Shown here: positions 1 to 7,350 of the stretch, piece by piece | Layout: every line of letters begins with the position of its first letter | Position numbering within the stretch: the first letter of the stretch is position 1 | Assembly: GCA_003157225.1 (NCBI GenBank) | Contig: PMIZ01000161.1 | Coordinates: 1 to 29,069, forward strand | Origin: Actinomycetota bacterium | Lineage (GTDB): Bacteria > Actinomycetota > Thermoleophilia > RBG-16-64-13 | Length of the DNA: 29,069 bases | Reading direction: 5' to 3' | Notes under the pieces: generated by a model | Databases searched by the model: none | What the model was told of the DNA's origin: nothing | The model's input: only the letters and a program-made list of their open reading frames with translations | Program-made: the position numbers and the translations under genes

Positions 1-1
1 C

Positions 2-256
2 TTCTGCTGTGGGGCGGGCGGCGGCAGGATGTGGCTCGAAGAGGACGAGGGGGAGCGCATAAACTTGCTGCGCACCGACGAAGTGCTCAGCGCGGGGGCG
101 GACATCGCGACTGTTGCCTGTCCCTACTGCCTGACCATGCTCAAGGATGGTGTCGACCACCGCGAAGCGGCCGGCCGCATGCGGGTCATGGACGTGGCCG
201 AGGTGTTGCAGTCGGCGCTCGTCGGCAAGGTGCTCGAGGTGGGCCAAGCCGTATAA
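2..256 (+). CDS. CCG-domain Fe-S protein, C-terminal fragment (HdrD/GlpC/GlcF-like)
   Basis: This is the 3' end of a gene that begins before the window; the frame is open from base 2. The fragment opens with Phe-Cys-Cys-Gly-Ala-Gly-Gly-Gly, the CCG signature of a cysteine-rich domain, and a later Ala-Cys-Pro-Tyr-Cys supplies the second cysteine pair. In heterodisulfide reductase D/B and GlpC/GlcF-type proteins such domains bind a [4Fe-4S] or non-cubane cluster and move electrons between flavoproteins and thiol or quinone acceptors. The end closely resembles that of the intact CCG protein at 19979-21235. The stop codon lies inside a palindrome that also carries a TATAAT box for the next gene. 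Confidence 0.85.
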   Translation, partial: FCCGAGGGRMWLEEDEGERINLLRTDEVLSAGADIATVACPYCLTMLKDGVDHREAAGRMRVMDVAEVLQSALVGKVLEVGQAV

Positions 257-261
257 TACGG
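249..261 (+). promoter_or_regulatory. 13-bp palindrome containing a perfect TATAAT box
   Basis: CCGTAT-A-ATACGG is a perfect inverted repeat around a central A. It contains TATAAT at 252-257, about 60 bases before the regulator start at 317, and overlaps the stop of the upstream gene. No good -35 element lies 16-18 bases upstream. It could be the -10 region and operator of the MerR-TetR regulator, an arrangement that would suit autoregulation. Confidence 0.35.
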
Positions 262-316
262 ATGTTTCTTTGCGGATTCGCTTGCCGTCATGCGGACCCT
301 GATCAAGGGGGCTCAG

Positions 317-1288
317 GTGATACGAGTTCTCAGCATCGGCGACCTGGAGCGCGTCAGCGGGGTACCGCGGACGACGATCCACTACTACCTGCGCCAGGGT
401 CTGCTGCCTCGTCCTCAGAAGGCGGCCGCCAGTCGCTCCCTCTATACCGAGCAGCACGTTGAGATCTTGCGCGAGATCGACAAGCTGAAACAGGCGGGTC
501 TTTCGATCGCCGAGATCGAGGGCAGGCTGCGGCAGCGCGTCGATCAGGCCAACGAAGTCACCGTAGATCTGGCGGCTCAGGAATACGATCGGCTGCACAA
601 CCGCATTCTCGCCCTGGGCGTACGGGAGTTCGCTTCGAAGGGCTACAAGAGGACGCACGTGACCAGCATGATGCGCCAGTTGGGTATCACCGCTACGGTC
701 TTCTACGGTCACTTCGCCAGCAAGCGCCGGCTCTTGGCAGAGTGCGTGAGTGTTCTCATGAAGTGGAGCCTGGCCTACGCTGACGAGAAGACAGCCTCGC
801 TCGACGATCCGGCGGAGCGGCTCATCTGGGAAGCCTTCGCGCACTCCCGCGTGTTTGAGCTCGGCACGGCGGCGTTTGCCGTCATCAGGGTGGAAGGCAC
901 TCAGGACGACGCGGACCTGCGAAAGTCCATAGAGGACGGGCTGGCCGGAACGGTGTCGCGCATCATGAAGGAGCTTCCGGCACCGGCCTCCTCAACCGGA
1001 AAGCGGCCTATTCGTGACGAACTCATCGCTCTGAGCCTGCTCGGGGCCTGGGAGCAGACAGCCTTCGATGCAACCTCGCGTACCAAGTACAGCCGGAGGG
1101 ATGTGCTGCGGGCTCATCTCTGGCTCTTCCTTGCCACCCAGGCGGCTCTCAGGGGCGAGGTCGACATCGACTCTCGCCTGGCGCGGTACGAACCGCTGAT
1201 ATCGACACTGGCTGGTCAGTTGCCCCCACTGCCGCCCATTCTCGAGCGGGAATCGTCCAGCAGCGTCACAAGTGCGACGAAGGCATAA
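317..1288 (+). CDS. MerR-TetR fusion transcriptional regulator
   Basis: Predicted DNA-binding regulator of about 323 residues. Residues 4-70 form a MerR-type winged helix (SIGDLERVSGVPRTTIHYY, then a Gly-Leu-Leu-Pro turn and a helical dimerisation start). Residues 95-145 form a second, TetR-type helix-turn-helix (REFASKGYKRTHVTSMM followed by a TVFYGHFASKRRLL recognition region). The rest is an all-helical TetR ligand domain. I chose the GTG at 317 because AAGGGGG sits five bases before it; an ATG at 290 in the same frame has no ribosome-binding site. Two complete DNA-binding domains in one chain are unusual. The ligand is unknown. It follows a CCG-protein gene and may control that upstream operon or itself. 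Confidence 0.85.
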   Translation: MIRVLSIGDLERVSGVPRTTIHYYLRQGLLPRPQKAAASRSLYTEQHVEILREIDKLKQAGLSIAEIEGRLRQRVDQANEVTVDLAAQEYDRLHNRILALGVREFASKGYKRTHVTSMMRQLGITATVFYGHFASKRRLLAECVSVLMKWSLAYADEKTASLDDPAERLIWEAFAHSRVFELGTAAFAVIRVEGTQDDADLRKSIEDGLAGTVSRIMKELPAPASSTGKRPIRDELIALSLLGAWEQTAFDATSRTKYSRRDVLRAHLWLFLATQAALRGEVDIDSRLARYEPLISTLAGQLPPLPPILERESSSSVTSATKA

Positions 1289-1388
1289 CCTCTCCGCTCA
1301 TGTGTGGACTCAAGGAGAGCCCGCAGCGCCCCCGCAGGTGGCCGCCTTCCGCTGGATTGGATGGCCGGTTCTTACCGGGACATGCCGG

Positions 1389-1850
1389 TTATTGACCGTA
1401 GGGAGCGTGCCCCATATCCCTAGCGAAAGTGGGTCGCAGAAGAGCCGTGTCCATGACGATGTGGAGTGCAGAGATCCTATCCCCCTCCAGCTCCATCACG
1501 GCCACCAAATCGAATTCGTGTTGGGCTCCTGTGGCAAGGAGATTGGAGAAGTGCGCCCAGTAGCCCGTCGTGGTACCACCGGATATGGTCTCTCCCCGCC
1601 CCAGAAGGCCGAGCAATGTCACCTGCGTCTTCGAAGACGACCTGAAGAACTCAGTGTAAAAACCACGAGCTGGCATCTTTCCATACATCGGCGAGTAGAC
1701 AACACCAGCCGGTGCAAAAAGCTCCATGACCGCATCAATGTTGCGCCCTTCGAGTTCCGCTAGGTACCGCATTACCACGCCGTTTTCCGGCGTGTCTGCA
1801 AATCTCGGCGCCTGAACTTGCTCTTGCTCTATCTCGTGATGCTCACTCAT
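1389..1850 (-). CDS. SnoaL-like / NTF2-fold protein
   Basis: A 153-residue protein of the NTF2-like superfamily (SnoaL, limonene-epoxide hydrolase, ketosteroid isomerase fold). The pattern fits: an N-terminal helix with VMRYLAELEGRNIDAVMELF, then VVYSPMYGKMPARGFYTEFF, then alternating beta strands ending in HIVMDTALLRP. Members are small cyclases, isomerases, hydrolases or ligand carriers, so no reaction can be assigned. The start at 1850 is supported by AGGAG seven bases upstream; an ATG twelve codons earlier has no such site and would run into the amidohydrolase relic. The gene converges with the MerR-TetR gene, leaving 100 bases between stops in which I see no convincing terminator. Confidence 0.7.
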   Translation of the reverse strand: MSEHHEIEQEQVQAPRFADTPENGVVMRYLAELEGRNIDAVMELFAPAGVVYSPMYGKMPARGFYTEFFRSSSKTQVTLLGLLGRGETISGGTTTGYWAHFSNLLATGAQHEFDLVAVMELEGDRISALHIVMDTALLRPTFARDMGHAPYGQ

Positions 1851-1875
1851 GATGATTCTCCTGCCATTCCGGGCT

Positions 1876-2021
1876 GAAGCTAACAAGAACGAACTCTAGG
1901 AGGCCTATGACAGTTCCAGAAGCGACGAACCAGCGCCATATCACAACGTGATGGACTTGGCCGCATAGCTTTCGCGCATGGACTCATCATACCCTTGGAC
2001 AACACTGAACTGAAGAAGGCC
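1876..2021 (+). pseudogene. amidohydrolase relic (nonsense codon plus internal deletion)
   Basis: Not an open frame, but translation shows two blocks clearly homologous to the amidohydrolase at 12331-13632. Block 1 (1882-1962) reads NKNEL-stop-EAYDSS then RSDEPAPYHNVMDLA, matching residues 76-102 of the intact protein at about 17 of 27 positions; a TAG at 1897-1899 stands where the intact gene has a Gln codon. Block 2 (1965-2018), in another frame, reads IAFAHGLIIPLDNTELKK, matching residues 129-146 at about 13 of 18. About 26 residues between the blocks are missing and the frame is shifted. The metal-binding parts of the fold are absent, so it cannot work. Its 5' part runs under the SnoaL-gene leader. 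Confidence 0.75.
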
Positions 2022-2229
2022 GGCCTGTTCACGCGCACCCGGCCCGGCACGAGACCGCCGCCCTTGTCAAAGGAGGTGAGAAGAGCTAGAAGTATCTGAT
2101 GAGAACGGGTGGGGGATTAGTTGGCGTTGGACCTGGGGAATCACCCGGCGTTCGACAAGAGACGACAATACACGGACCGCGCGGCGATGGGTGGAATCCG
2201 ACCAGGAATGTCGACAGTGGAGGTCAACA
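2022..2229. other. intergenic remainder with orphan Shine-Dalgarno
   Basis: No recognisable gene. AAAGGAGGTGA at 2069-2079 is an exact match to the anti-Shine-Dalgarno sequence, yet the frame after the GTG inside it ends within eight codons. The first ATG (2099) is 19 bases away and opens only a 47-codon frame of unfamiliar sequence. With the amidohydrolase relic just before it, this looks like debris of a decayed operon. Confidence 0.4.
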
Positions 2230-2985
2230 ATGTTCAAGGTAAGAGCGATCGTAGTAGCATTCCTCGGTAACGAGGAGCTCTATCCTTGCCACATGGGCCA
2301 CAAGGTCGGGGATGAGGTCATCTTCGATGGCGAAAGCTACAGCGGGCGGCTATGCCCGGACGTCTGGCCCCTCATCGCTACCAAGGTCTCAGCCCTCCAC
2401 CAGGCCGGCCCGCGCTATGTGGAGTGGGCCTCCTACTATCCCTTCTGGTATTGCCCGCCCAGCTTCGCGGACCCGTCCAAGAAGAAGTACGACGGCCTCG
2501 GCTACCGCTGCAATCTGAACACCATCATCCCTCCCCCGCACGACATGGCCAACCTTGTTCCGCCCGATTCCTTTCGCTGGCCGCCTCATGACACAAGGGA
2601 CATCCTGACGACGGCCACGGTGACCTGCCCTGATGGCCGGACATCGATGGTGGTCAAGTTGGAGGCCTTCGATCTGAGCGAGAAAGGCTTTGACACCCCC
2701 TTCTTCAGACGGCAGATGGCTATGCTGCTCAAGTTGCAGACCAAAGGCGACTTGCAGGCCGACGGGATCCTCGCAACCTTCACCAAGTCCCAGATAGAGG
2801 ATATCTATCCTCCCCTCAGCGCCATCCTCGCGCAAATGCTGCTGGAAGAGCTGATCCTGATGGGATACGTCGCGATCCAGGACGGCACGGCCTCCATTAC
2901 CGCCAAGGGCAACGACAAACTAAGAGATTTCCAGAGCCACCTACCAGACGACGACAGAGAAGTCTTTGCACGGTACCAGCAGTAG
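2230..2985 (+). CDS. TIGR04076-like Cys protein with C-terminal winged-helix-like region
   Basis: A 251-residue soluble protein of unknown function. Residues 1-97 resemble the small TIGR04076 family: a KVRAIVVAFLG start, then Cys20-x2-GHKVGDE, a GRLCPDVWPLI block with Cys42, and further cysteines at 75 and 94. Family members are normally about 90 residues and uncharacterised. Residues 155-240 form an extra helical part (FFRRQMAMLLKLQ... LLEELILMGYVAIQDGTASITAKG) that resembles a winged helix with a beta wing. ATG 2230 was chosen because GGAGG lies at 2219-2223; an in-frame GTG at 2191 has no ribosome-binding site. The cysteines might bind a metal or cluster, which is inference. Its 3' end faces the SDR gene across a hairpin. 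Confidence 0.6.
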   Translation: MFKVRAIVVAFLGNEELYPCHMGHKVGDEVIFDGESYSGRLCPDVWPLIATKVSALHQAGPRYVEWASYYPFWYCPPSFADPSKKKYDGLGYRCNLNTIIPPPHDMANLVPPDSFRWPPHDTRDILTTATVTCPDGRTSMVVKLEAFDLSEKGFDTPFFRRQMAMLLKLQTKGDLQADGILATFTKSQIEDIYPPLSAILAQMLLEELILMGYVAIQDGTASITAKGNDKLRDFQSHLPDDDREVFARYQQ

Positions 2986-3003
2986 CTAGAGAAGACGGGT
3001 GTA

Positions 3004-3033
3004 CTCGCGCTTCGGGCTATCCCGCTGCGCGAG
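3004..3033. terminator. bidirectional hairpin between convergent genes
   Basis: CTCGCGC (3004-3010) pairs with GCGCGAG (3027-3033). Inside, CGGG pairs with CCCG around a CTAT loop, with a 2x2 internal loop. It sits between the stop of the plus-strand gene at 2985 and the stop of the minus-strand SDR gene at 3042. There is no strong U tract on either side, so termination efficiency is uncertain. Confidence 0.5.
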
Positions 3034-3041
3034 CGCGGACG

Positions 3042-3836
3042 TCAGCTTATCGCGGCGCCGGACACATCCACCACGTTCGCGCCGCCGTCGACTACGAGAA
3101 CGGCGCCGGTCATGAAGGATGAGTCTTCGCCCGCCAGGAACGCGCAGACCGCGGCGATCTCGCCGGGCGAGGACACTCTGCCCATCGGCACGACCGACCC
3201 GAACTTCTGCAAGATGCCGTCGATGTCCGTCCCCACTCCTTTCGCGAGCCCGGAGACGGCCTCTTCGAGCATCTCGGTCCTGGTCGCTCCCGGACACACG
3301 ACGTTGCAGCGAATCCCCAAGCGACTGTAATCGAGCGCCACTTGCTGGGTGAGATAGATGAGGCCTGCCTTGGAGGTGCCGTAGGCGGGAGCAGCAGGCA
3401 TGCAGCGCAGCCCGCCTACGGAGGCCATGTTGATAATTGAGCCACCTTCTCTTTTGATCATGTGAGGAATCGTCTCCTTCATCAGCAAGAAGGGACCGGT
3501 GAGGTTGATCTCGAGGATCCGCCGCCAATCGTCGGGGTCGAGCTCGGCGACAGGTGCTTGGACATCGCTGGCCGCGTTGTTCACCAGTATGTCTATGCCA
3601 CCGCCCAGAGCGAGCGCGGCCGCAACCATCCGCTTTGCGTCCTCATGAGACGAGACGTCTCCGGGACAGATCGCTACCGACCCCACGGGAAATGCGGCCG
3701 CTTGCTGCTCCAGCTTTTCTTTGCGGCGGCCGGTGATACAAACCTTCGCCCCTTCGGCCACAAACCGTTTGGTGATGGCGGCGCCGATGCCGGTGCCGCC
3801 TCCCGTCACGAGCGCCGTTTTGCCTTCTAGCTTCAT
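3042..3836 (-). CDS. SDR-family NAD(P)-dependent oxidoreductase
   Basis: Classical short-chain dehydrogenase/reductase of 264 residues. The Rossmann glycine motif TGGGTGIG is at residues 11-18, NNAAS (an NNAG variant) at 86-90, Asn111 in LEINLTG, catalytic Ser139 in NMASVGG, and Tyr152-x3-Lys156 in AYGTSK; a C-terminal VDGG follows. Arg at the end of beta strand 2 (TGRRKEK) favours NADP(H), but this is tentative. The start at 3836 follows GGGGG by four bases and gives the usual MKLEGK opening. An in-frame ATG at 3866 overlaps the preceding stop as ATGA and is possible. It is the last gene of the long minus-strand cluster and probably oxidises or reduces a hydroxyl/keto intermediate of that pathway; the substrate is unknown. 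Confidence 0.9.
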   Translation of the reverse strand: MKLEGKTALVTGGGTGIGAAITKRFVAEGAKVCITGRRKEKLEQQAAAFPVGSVAICPGDVSSHEDAKRMVAAALALGGGIDILVNNAASDVQAPVAELDPDDWRRILEINLTGPFLLMKETIPHMIKREGGSIINMASVGGLRCMPAAPAYGTSKAGLIYLTQQVALDYSRLGIRCNVVCPGATRTEMLEEAVSGLAKGVGTDIDGILQKFGSVVPMGRVSSPGEIAAVCAFLAGEDSSFMTGAVLVVDGGANVVDVSGAAIS

Positions 3837-3862
3837 GTCGCCCCCAAGCTCCAGTGACTCGG

Positions 3863-5104
3863 TCATTCCAGTTCGATCCCCATGGCAGTGGCTACCACCA
3901 GGGGCAGATCAAATACCTTCAGATCGATCTGTGCTTCTGTCGCCGCTCTGTTCATATGCTGATAGCAGGTAGTGCAGGCCGTTACTACCGTATCTGCGGC
4001 TTGTTTGCCCTGTTCCAGCCGTTTCTTCGTCACTGCCTCGGTGAACTCCGGATAGCAGGCGGAGGTGATCTTCATGCCTGACCCGCAGCAGTGCGACCAC
4101 TTGCCGCTCGGCTCCATCTCCACAAGCTCGACACCGGGGATGCTCTTGAGGACCTTTCTGGGCTCCTCGAGCACGTGGCAGTACCTGCCCAAGAAGCAGG
4201 GGTCGTGGTAGGTCACCTTCTCGTCAAGCGGCCGGGTGAAGGCGATCTTCTTCTCGTCAATGAGCTGCGAGAAGAGCTCGGCCACATGCACCACCTCGAA
4301 GGGCAGCTCGCCGGCGATCAGCCGGTAGTCGACCTTGAGCGTCTTGTAGCAGTGAGCGCAGGACGTGATCACCCGCTTGGCCCCCGCCTTCGCGAACGCG
4401 TCGATGTTCTGGGCCGCCTTCTTCTCGAGGATGGCGGTATTGCCGTCATGGCCGGGGATGAGGCCGCAGCACGTCTCGTCTTCAGCCAAGTAGGCCACCT
4501 CGATGCCCGCTTTCTGGAGGATAGCGGTGGTGGCTTTGAGGCTTTCCGGTCTCTGGAAGCGAGCCACACAACCGGCAAAGTAGAGGTCGGCTCCGGCCGT
4601 CGGGAGACCCTCGACGCTCCTGGCAAGCTTCCGCGCCCCGAAGATGTTGCCCAGCTCGTCCACGTGCGCGTCGATACGGGGCAGAGGGTCGGGGAGTCTG
4701 GCCCCCCGCTCGACCAGTTCGTCCCGTATGGCCAGGTTGGCCGTGAGTGGGCGCAGCTTGTAGCAGATCTCCGAGCACATGCCGCAGCCGGTGCAGGTGT
4801 AAAGGACCTTCATGACATCGTCGGAGAGGGAATAGTCGGGGTCGTCGTTGATATCGGCCGCCATGTCGCCCCGCGCTACGGCCGTGTAGGCCCGAAACTT
4901 GAAGTACTCGTACGACGGGCACTTGTCCAGGGGAGGCGCCCACTCCGGAGGAGGTAGCTCGACGAAGTTGTGGGGAACGATGGGCCCGTGGGCAAAACAG
5001 GCCCCGCACTGCGTGGAGCAGATGGTCCAGGTGTCGAGGAAGTCCCTATAGAACTTGCGTTTGCCGCCGCTCGGTTTGCCGGCGTCGGATTCGCCGCCCT
5101 TCAT
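3863..5104 (-). CDS. CCG-domain (Fe-S) electron-transfer protein, HdrD/GlpC/GlcF-like
   Basis: A 413-residue iron-sulfur protein. The N-terminal region carries two cluster-binding sets: Cys29, Cys33 and Cys36 with a distant Cys62-Pro, then CTGCGMCSEIC at 104-114. Two cysteine-rich domains follow: CCG at 212-214 with SCAHC at 248-252, and DPC at 301-303 with CCG at 339-341 and ACTTC at 376-380. This is the layout of GlpC, GlcF and HdrD, which accept electrons from an FAD dehydrogenase and pass them to quinone, thiol or other Fe-S carriers. The start overlaps the stop of the FAD oxidase as ATGA, implying coupled translation and a stable complex. The first CCG domain is followed by Leu-Ile-Pro-Gly, differing from the glycine-rich form in the second. 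Confidence 0.88.
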   Translation of the reverse strand: MKGGESDAGKPSGGKRKFYRDFLDTWTICSTQCGACFAHGPIVPHNFVELPPPEWAPPLDKCPSYEYFKFRAYTAVARGDMAADINDDPDYSLSDDVMKVLYTCTGCGMCSEICYKLRPLTANLAIRDELVERGARLPDPLPRIDAHVDELGNIFGARKLARSVEGLPTAGADLYFAGCVARFQRPESLKATTAILQKAGIEVAYLAEDETCCGLIPGHDGNTAILEKKAAQNIDAFAKAGAKRVITSCAHCYKTLKVDYRLIAGELPFEVVHVAELFSQLIDEKKIAFTRPLDEKVTYHDPCFLGRYCHVLEEPRKVLKSIPGVELVEMEPSGKWSHCCGSGMKITSACYPEFTEAVTKKRLEQGKQAADTVVTACTTCYQHMNRAATEAQIDLKVFDLPLVVATAMGIELE

Positions 5105-6561
5105 CGCTTACCGCCGATCTCGAAGGTGCCCGGGCTCAGGATGTCGTCGGGATCGAGAGCCTGCTTGATGGTCCGTAGGAGGTCGAATTCGCTCTTCTGG
5201 TTGGTCCAAGCGTAGTCCGGGCAGAGCGGCGGTACCGGCTCCTGAAAGAGCCCGCCCCTTTGGCCGTACCAGCCCCTGACTTCCTCCCGGCACCCGAGGT
5301 AGGCGTCGACCTGCTCGGGCTTACTGTCGTCGAGGAACACCCAGTACTGCTCGCACATGATCTGGCGCTTCATGGGGTAGCTGTCCCAGACCGGATGGAA
5401 AGGCATCTGGTCTAGTCCGTACTTGTGGACCAGCTCCAAGTGTAGGTTGTAGACCTCTTTGGTCCAGGTGGCGGGGAACATGAGCTTGTCCATGATGAAC
5501 ATGTAGCCCCGCCTGCCCAGCGTCTCGGACATGATGTTGGGAGGAACCGTTGGGCGGATGCGGGGATGTCCGGCGAAGAACGCTCCCGGCCAGCTGTGGT
5601 ACCAGTGGCCGGCGAGGCCCGGCAGGTACTTGCCGCCGTTCCCCTCGAAGATGTCGGAGATGACCTCCTCTTTGCCCCTGAGTTCCCTCTCGTTCTCGGC
5701 GGTGGCCATCACGGTTATGTCGAAGTGGCTGCCCTCTGGAAAGTCGAAGGGGCCTTCGATGATCCAGCGGTACTTATCGTTCAAGTGGATGTCGAAGCTC
5801 TCGATGTTGGTGGCCTCGACGATGGTCTTCTGCACGGCATCGATGCCCTCGCGCGGCCAGTGATAGGCGTGAAAGGCAAAGTGTTTCGGCCGCTTCAGGC
5901 ATTGATAGGCGACCTTGGTGACGATCCCCAAAGCGCCGTTCGATTTGGCGAAGAGCCCCACCAGGTCCGGCCCGGTGACGTAGCGGTAGAAGGGTCCGAA
6001 ATCCGTGTGGGCGTAGGCCATGGCCCCTACTCTCGTTATCTCCCCCGAAGGCAGGACCACTTCGAAGCCCTCGACTAGATCGATCAGGGGCCCGTACCGG
6101 GTCTTGCCGTACCCAGTGGCGGGAAGAATGGCGGACGATGCCACGCTGGCCGCGGGACCATAGAATGGCGTAGGCAAGTGCAGCCCTCTATTCCAGAGTT
6201 CCTGCGCGAGCCTATAGAAGCTGCACCCCGGCTCGACGACCGCCTTGAGCGTCTCCGGATCGATTGAGATGATCCTGTCCATGGGAGAGAGATCGAGGAG
6301 GATGCCTCCCCGAAAGGCGCCCGCGAGGCCGCCGCCTCCCAGAAGGCCTTTGGGGGTTATAGGCACTTTGTAGGTGTTGGCGGCCTTCACGACCTCGGAC
6401 ACCTGCTCGGTGGTCTCTGCCAACACCACGATGTCGGGTCGCAGGTGCTCAGACCACTCTCTGCCAAGCCAAGGGTTGTACTTGTAGCCCTCGCAGACAG
6501 CCTTCTCGCTCGAGACCCGGCTCGGACCTACGATCGCCTCTAGTGCCCGCAAAATATCCAT
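5101..6561 (-). CDS. FAD-binding (VAO/PCMH, GlcD-like) oxidoreductase
   Basis: A 486-residue flavoprotein. Residues 38-220 form an FAD_binding_4 (PCMH) domain: RPDIVVLAETTEQVSEVV, a KGLLGGGGLAG pyrophosphate loop, VVEPGC at 108-113, ILPATGYGKTRYG and the final SNGALGIVTKV. The rest is a long substrate domain, and the end PDDILSPGTFEIG is typical of VAO-family dehydrogenases such as p-cresol methylhydroxylase, vanillyl-alcohol oxidase and glycolate oxidase. AAGGAGG lies nine bases before the ATG. Coupling to the CCG protein directly downstream suggests a dehydrogenase that does not use oxygen. A phenolic side chain or 2-hydroxy acid is a reasonable guess for the substrate, but this is inference. 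Confidence 0.88.
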   Translation of the reverse strand: MDILRALEAIVGPSRVSSEKAVCEGYKYNPWLGREWSEHLRPDIVVLAETTEQVSEVVKAANTYKVPITPKGLLGGGGLAGAFRGGILLDLSPMDRIISIDPETLKAVVEPGCSFYRLAQELWNRGLHLPTPFYGPAASVASSAILPATGYGKTRYGPLIDLVEGFEVVLPSGEITRVGAMAYAHTDFGPFYRYVTGPDLVGLFAKSNGALGIVTKVAYQCLKRPKHFAFHAYHWPREGIDAVQKTIVEATNIESFDIHLNDKYRWIIEGPFDFPEGSHFDITVMATAENERELRGKEEVISDIFEGNGGKYLPGLAGHWYHSWPGAFFAGHPRIRPTVPPNIMSETLGRRGYMFIMDKLMFPATWTKEVYNLHLELVHKYGLDQMPFHPVWDSYPMKRQIMCEQYWVFLDDSKPEQVDAYLGCREEVRGWYGQRGGLFQEPVPPLCPDYAWTNQKSEFDLLRTIKQALDPDDILSPGTFEIGGKR

Positions 6562-6647
6562 GTCGATGGCCCCTCCTTCAAGTGTTCCAGCGCCAGCAGT
6601 CGGCCGTCAGACTCAGGAGGTGCCCCGCTCGCCCGGTGTGGCCGCAC

Positions 6648-7268
6648 CTAGGCTTCCAGCCGAGCGCCCTCCGCCGCTACGATCAGCGGATGAGCAAGCA
6701 GGACGTCATCGGTGGCCATCCAACCGAACACCTTGCGCACCAGATAGGGGGCCGCTACGTTCGCCATGCCGTAGACCTCTTCCTCTGCGTGCTTGAGATG
6801 GGCCTCCACAAATCCATCGGGTGTGGCGACCGGAAAGGAGAAGGTGCCGGTAATGCCGCCGGGCCCCGGCTCCATGAGAATGCTCAACAGAACCGCGCGC
6901 TCGGAGTCAAGAACGTTCATCGCCTTGGCGGTTTCCGCGGACTTCGCCACTGCCACGGCCTTCTCCGCTTCCTCGTATACGATCCGATACGCCGCCAACC
7001 TGCCGTTGATCCGCTCCCACGCGATGTGGGTGGCACCGGGTCCGAGAATCTTCTTCTCCCACTGCAAGCCGACGTGAGCTGGGTGCCAGAGCCGATAGCT
7101 GTCACTGTCGAAGTTGGTTAGGTACCAGTCGAGCATGACAGGCGAAACAGCGGGCAACTTGTTATGGACTGTGAAACTCTTCCATTGCCCCTCGGATTCG
7201 TCGCGCCAGCGGCGGAGCTCCACTTCATGGTGGACTGCCTCGAGCCAGTCGTTCACCGTGACTTCCAT
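6648..7268 (-). CDS. PhlG / phloretin hydrolase-like (DAPG hydrolase family) protein
   Basis: A 206-residue protein resembling the 2,4-diacetylphloroglucinol hydrolase fold (PhlG; phloretin hydrolase Phy). These Zn-dependent enzymes cleave the C-C bond between an acyl group and a phloroglucinol ring. Support: the MLDWYLTNFDSDSYRLWHP block (45-63) with His62 and His65, His81 in the following strand, and HLKHAEEE at 157-164, whose His-x3-Glu resembles the metal-binding helix of PhlG as I recall it. It is shorter than characterised members (about 280 residues). ATG 7268 follows AGGAG by five bases. It lies within the minus-strand cluster downstream of the transporter. Family assignment is from pattern memory; the substrate is unknown. 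Confidence 0.55.
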   Translation of the reverse strand: MEVTVNDWLEAVHHEVELRRWRDESEGQWKSFTVHNKLPAVSPVMLDWYLTNFDSDSYRLWHPAHVGLQWEKKILGPGATHIAWERINGRLAAYRIVYEEAEKAVAVAKSAETAKAMNVLDSERAVLLSILMEPGPGGITGTFSFPVATPDGFVEAHLKHAEEEVYGMANVAAPYLVRKVFGWMATDDVLLAHPLIVAAEGARLEA

Positions 7269-7292
7269 TGCCACTCCTGTCTACGCGGTGTT

Positions 7293-7327
7293 GCCGGGTG
7301 AGCGCGGGTAACCCGCGCTAACCCGGC
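7293..7327 (-). terminator. very strong hairpin after the substrate-binding protein gene
   Basis: GCCGGGT pairs with ACCCGGC and AGCGCGGG with CCCGCGCT, giving 15 base pairs with one mismatch and a TAA loop. It lies between the lipoprotein stop (7351) and the next gene (7268). There is no U tract on either strand. It may be an mRNA-stabilising or partial-termination element that keeps the binding protein in excess over downstream genes. Confidence 0.55.
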
Positions 7328-7350
7328 AGTCGGAAGTTGGCCCTAGGTTG

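Noticed and set aside
1289..1388. Possible terminator between the MerR-TetR and SnoaL genes
   Set aside because: Only short CCGG-type repeats are present and no stem long enough to support a terminator.
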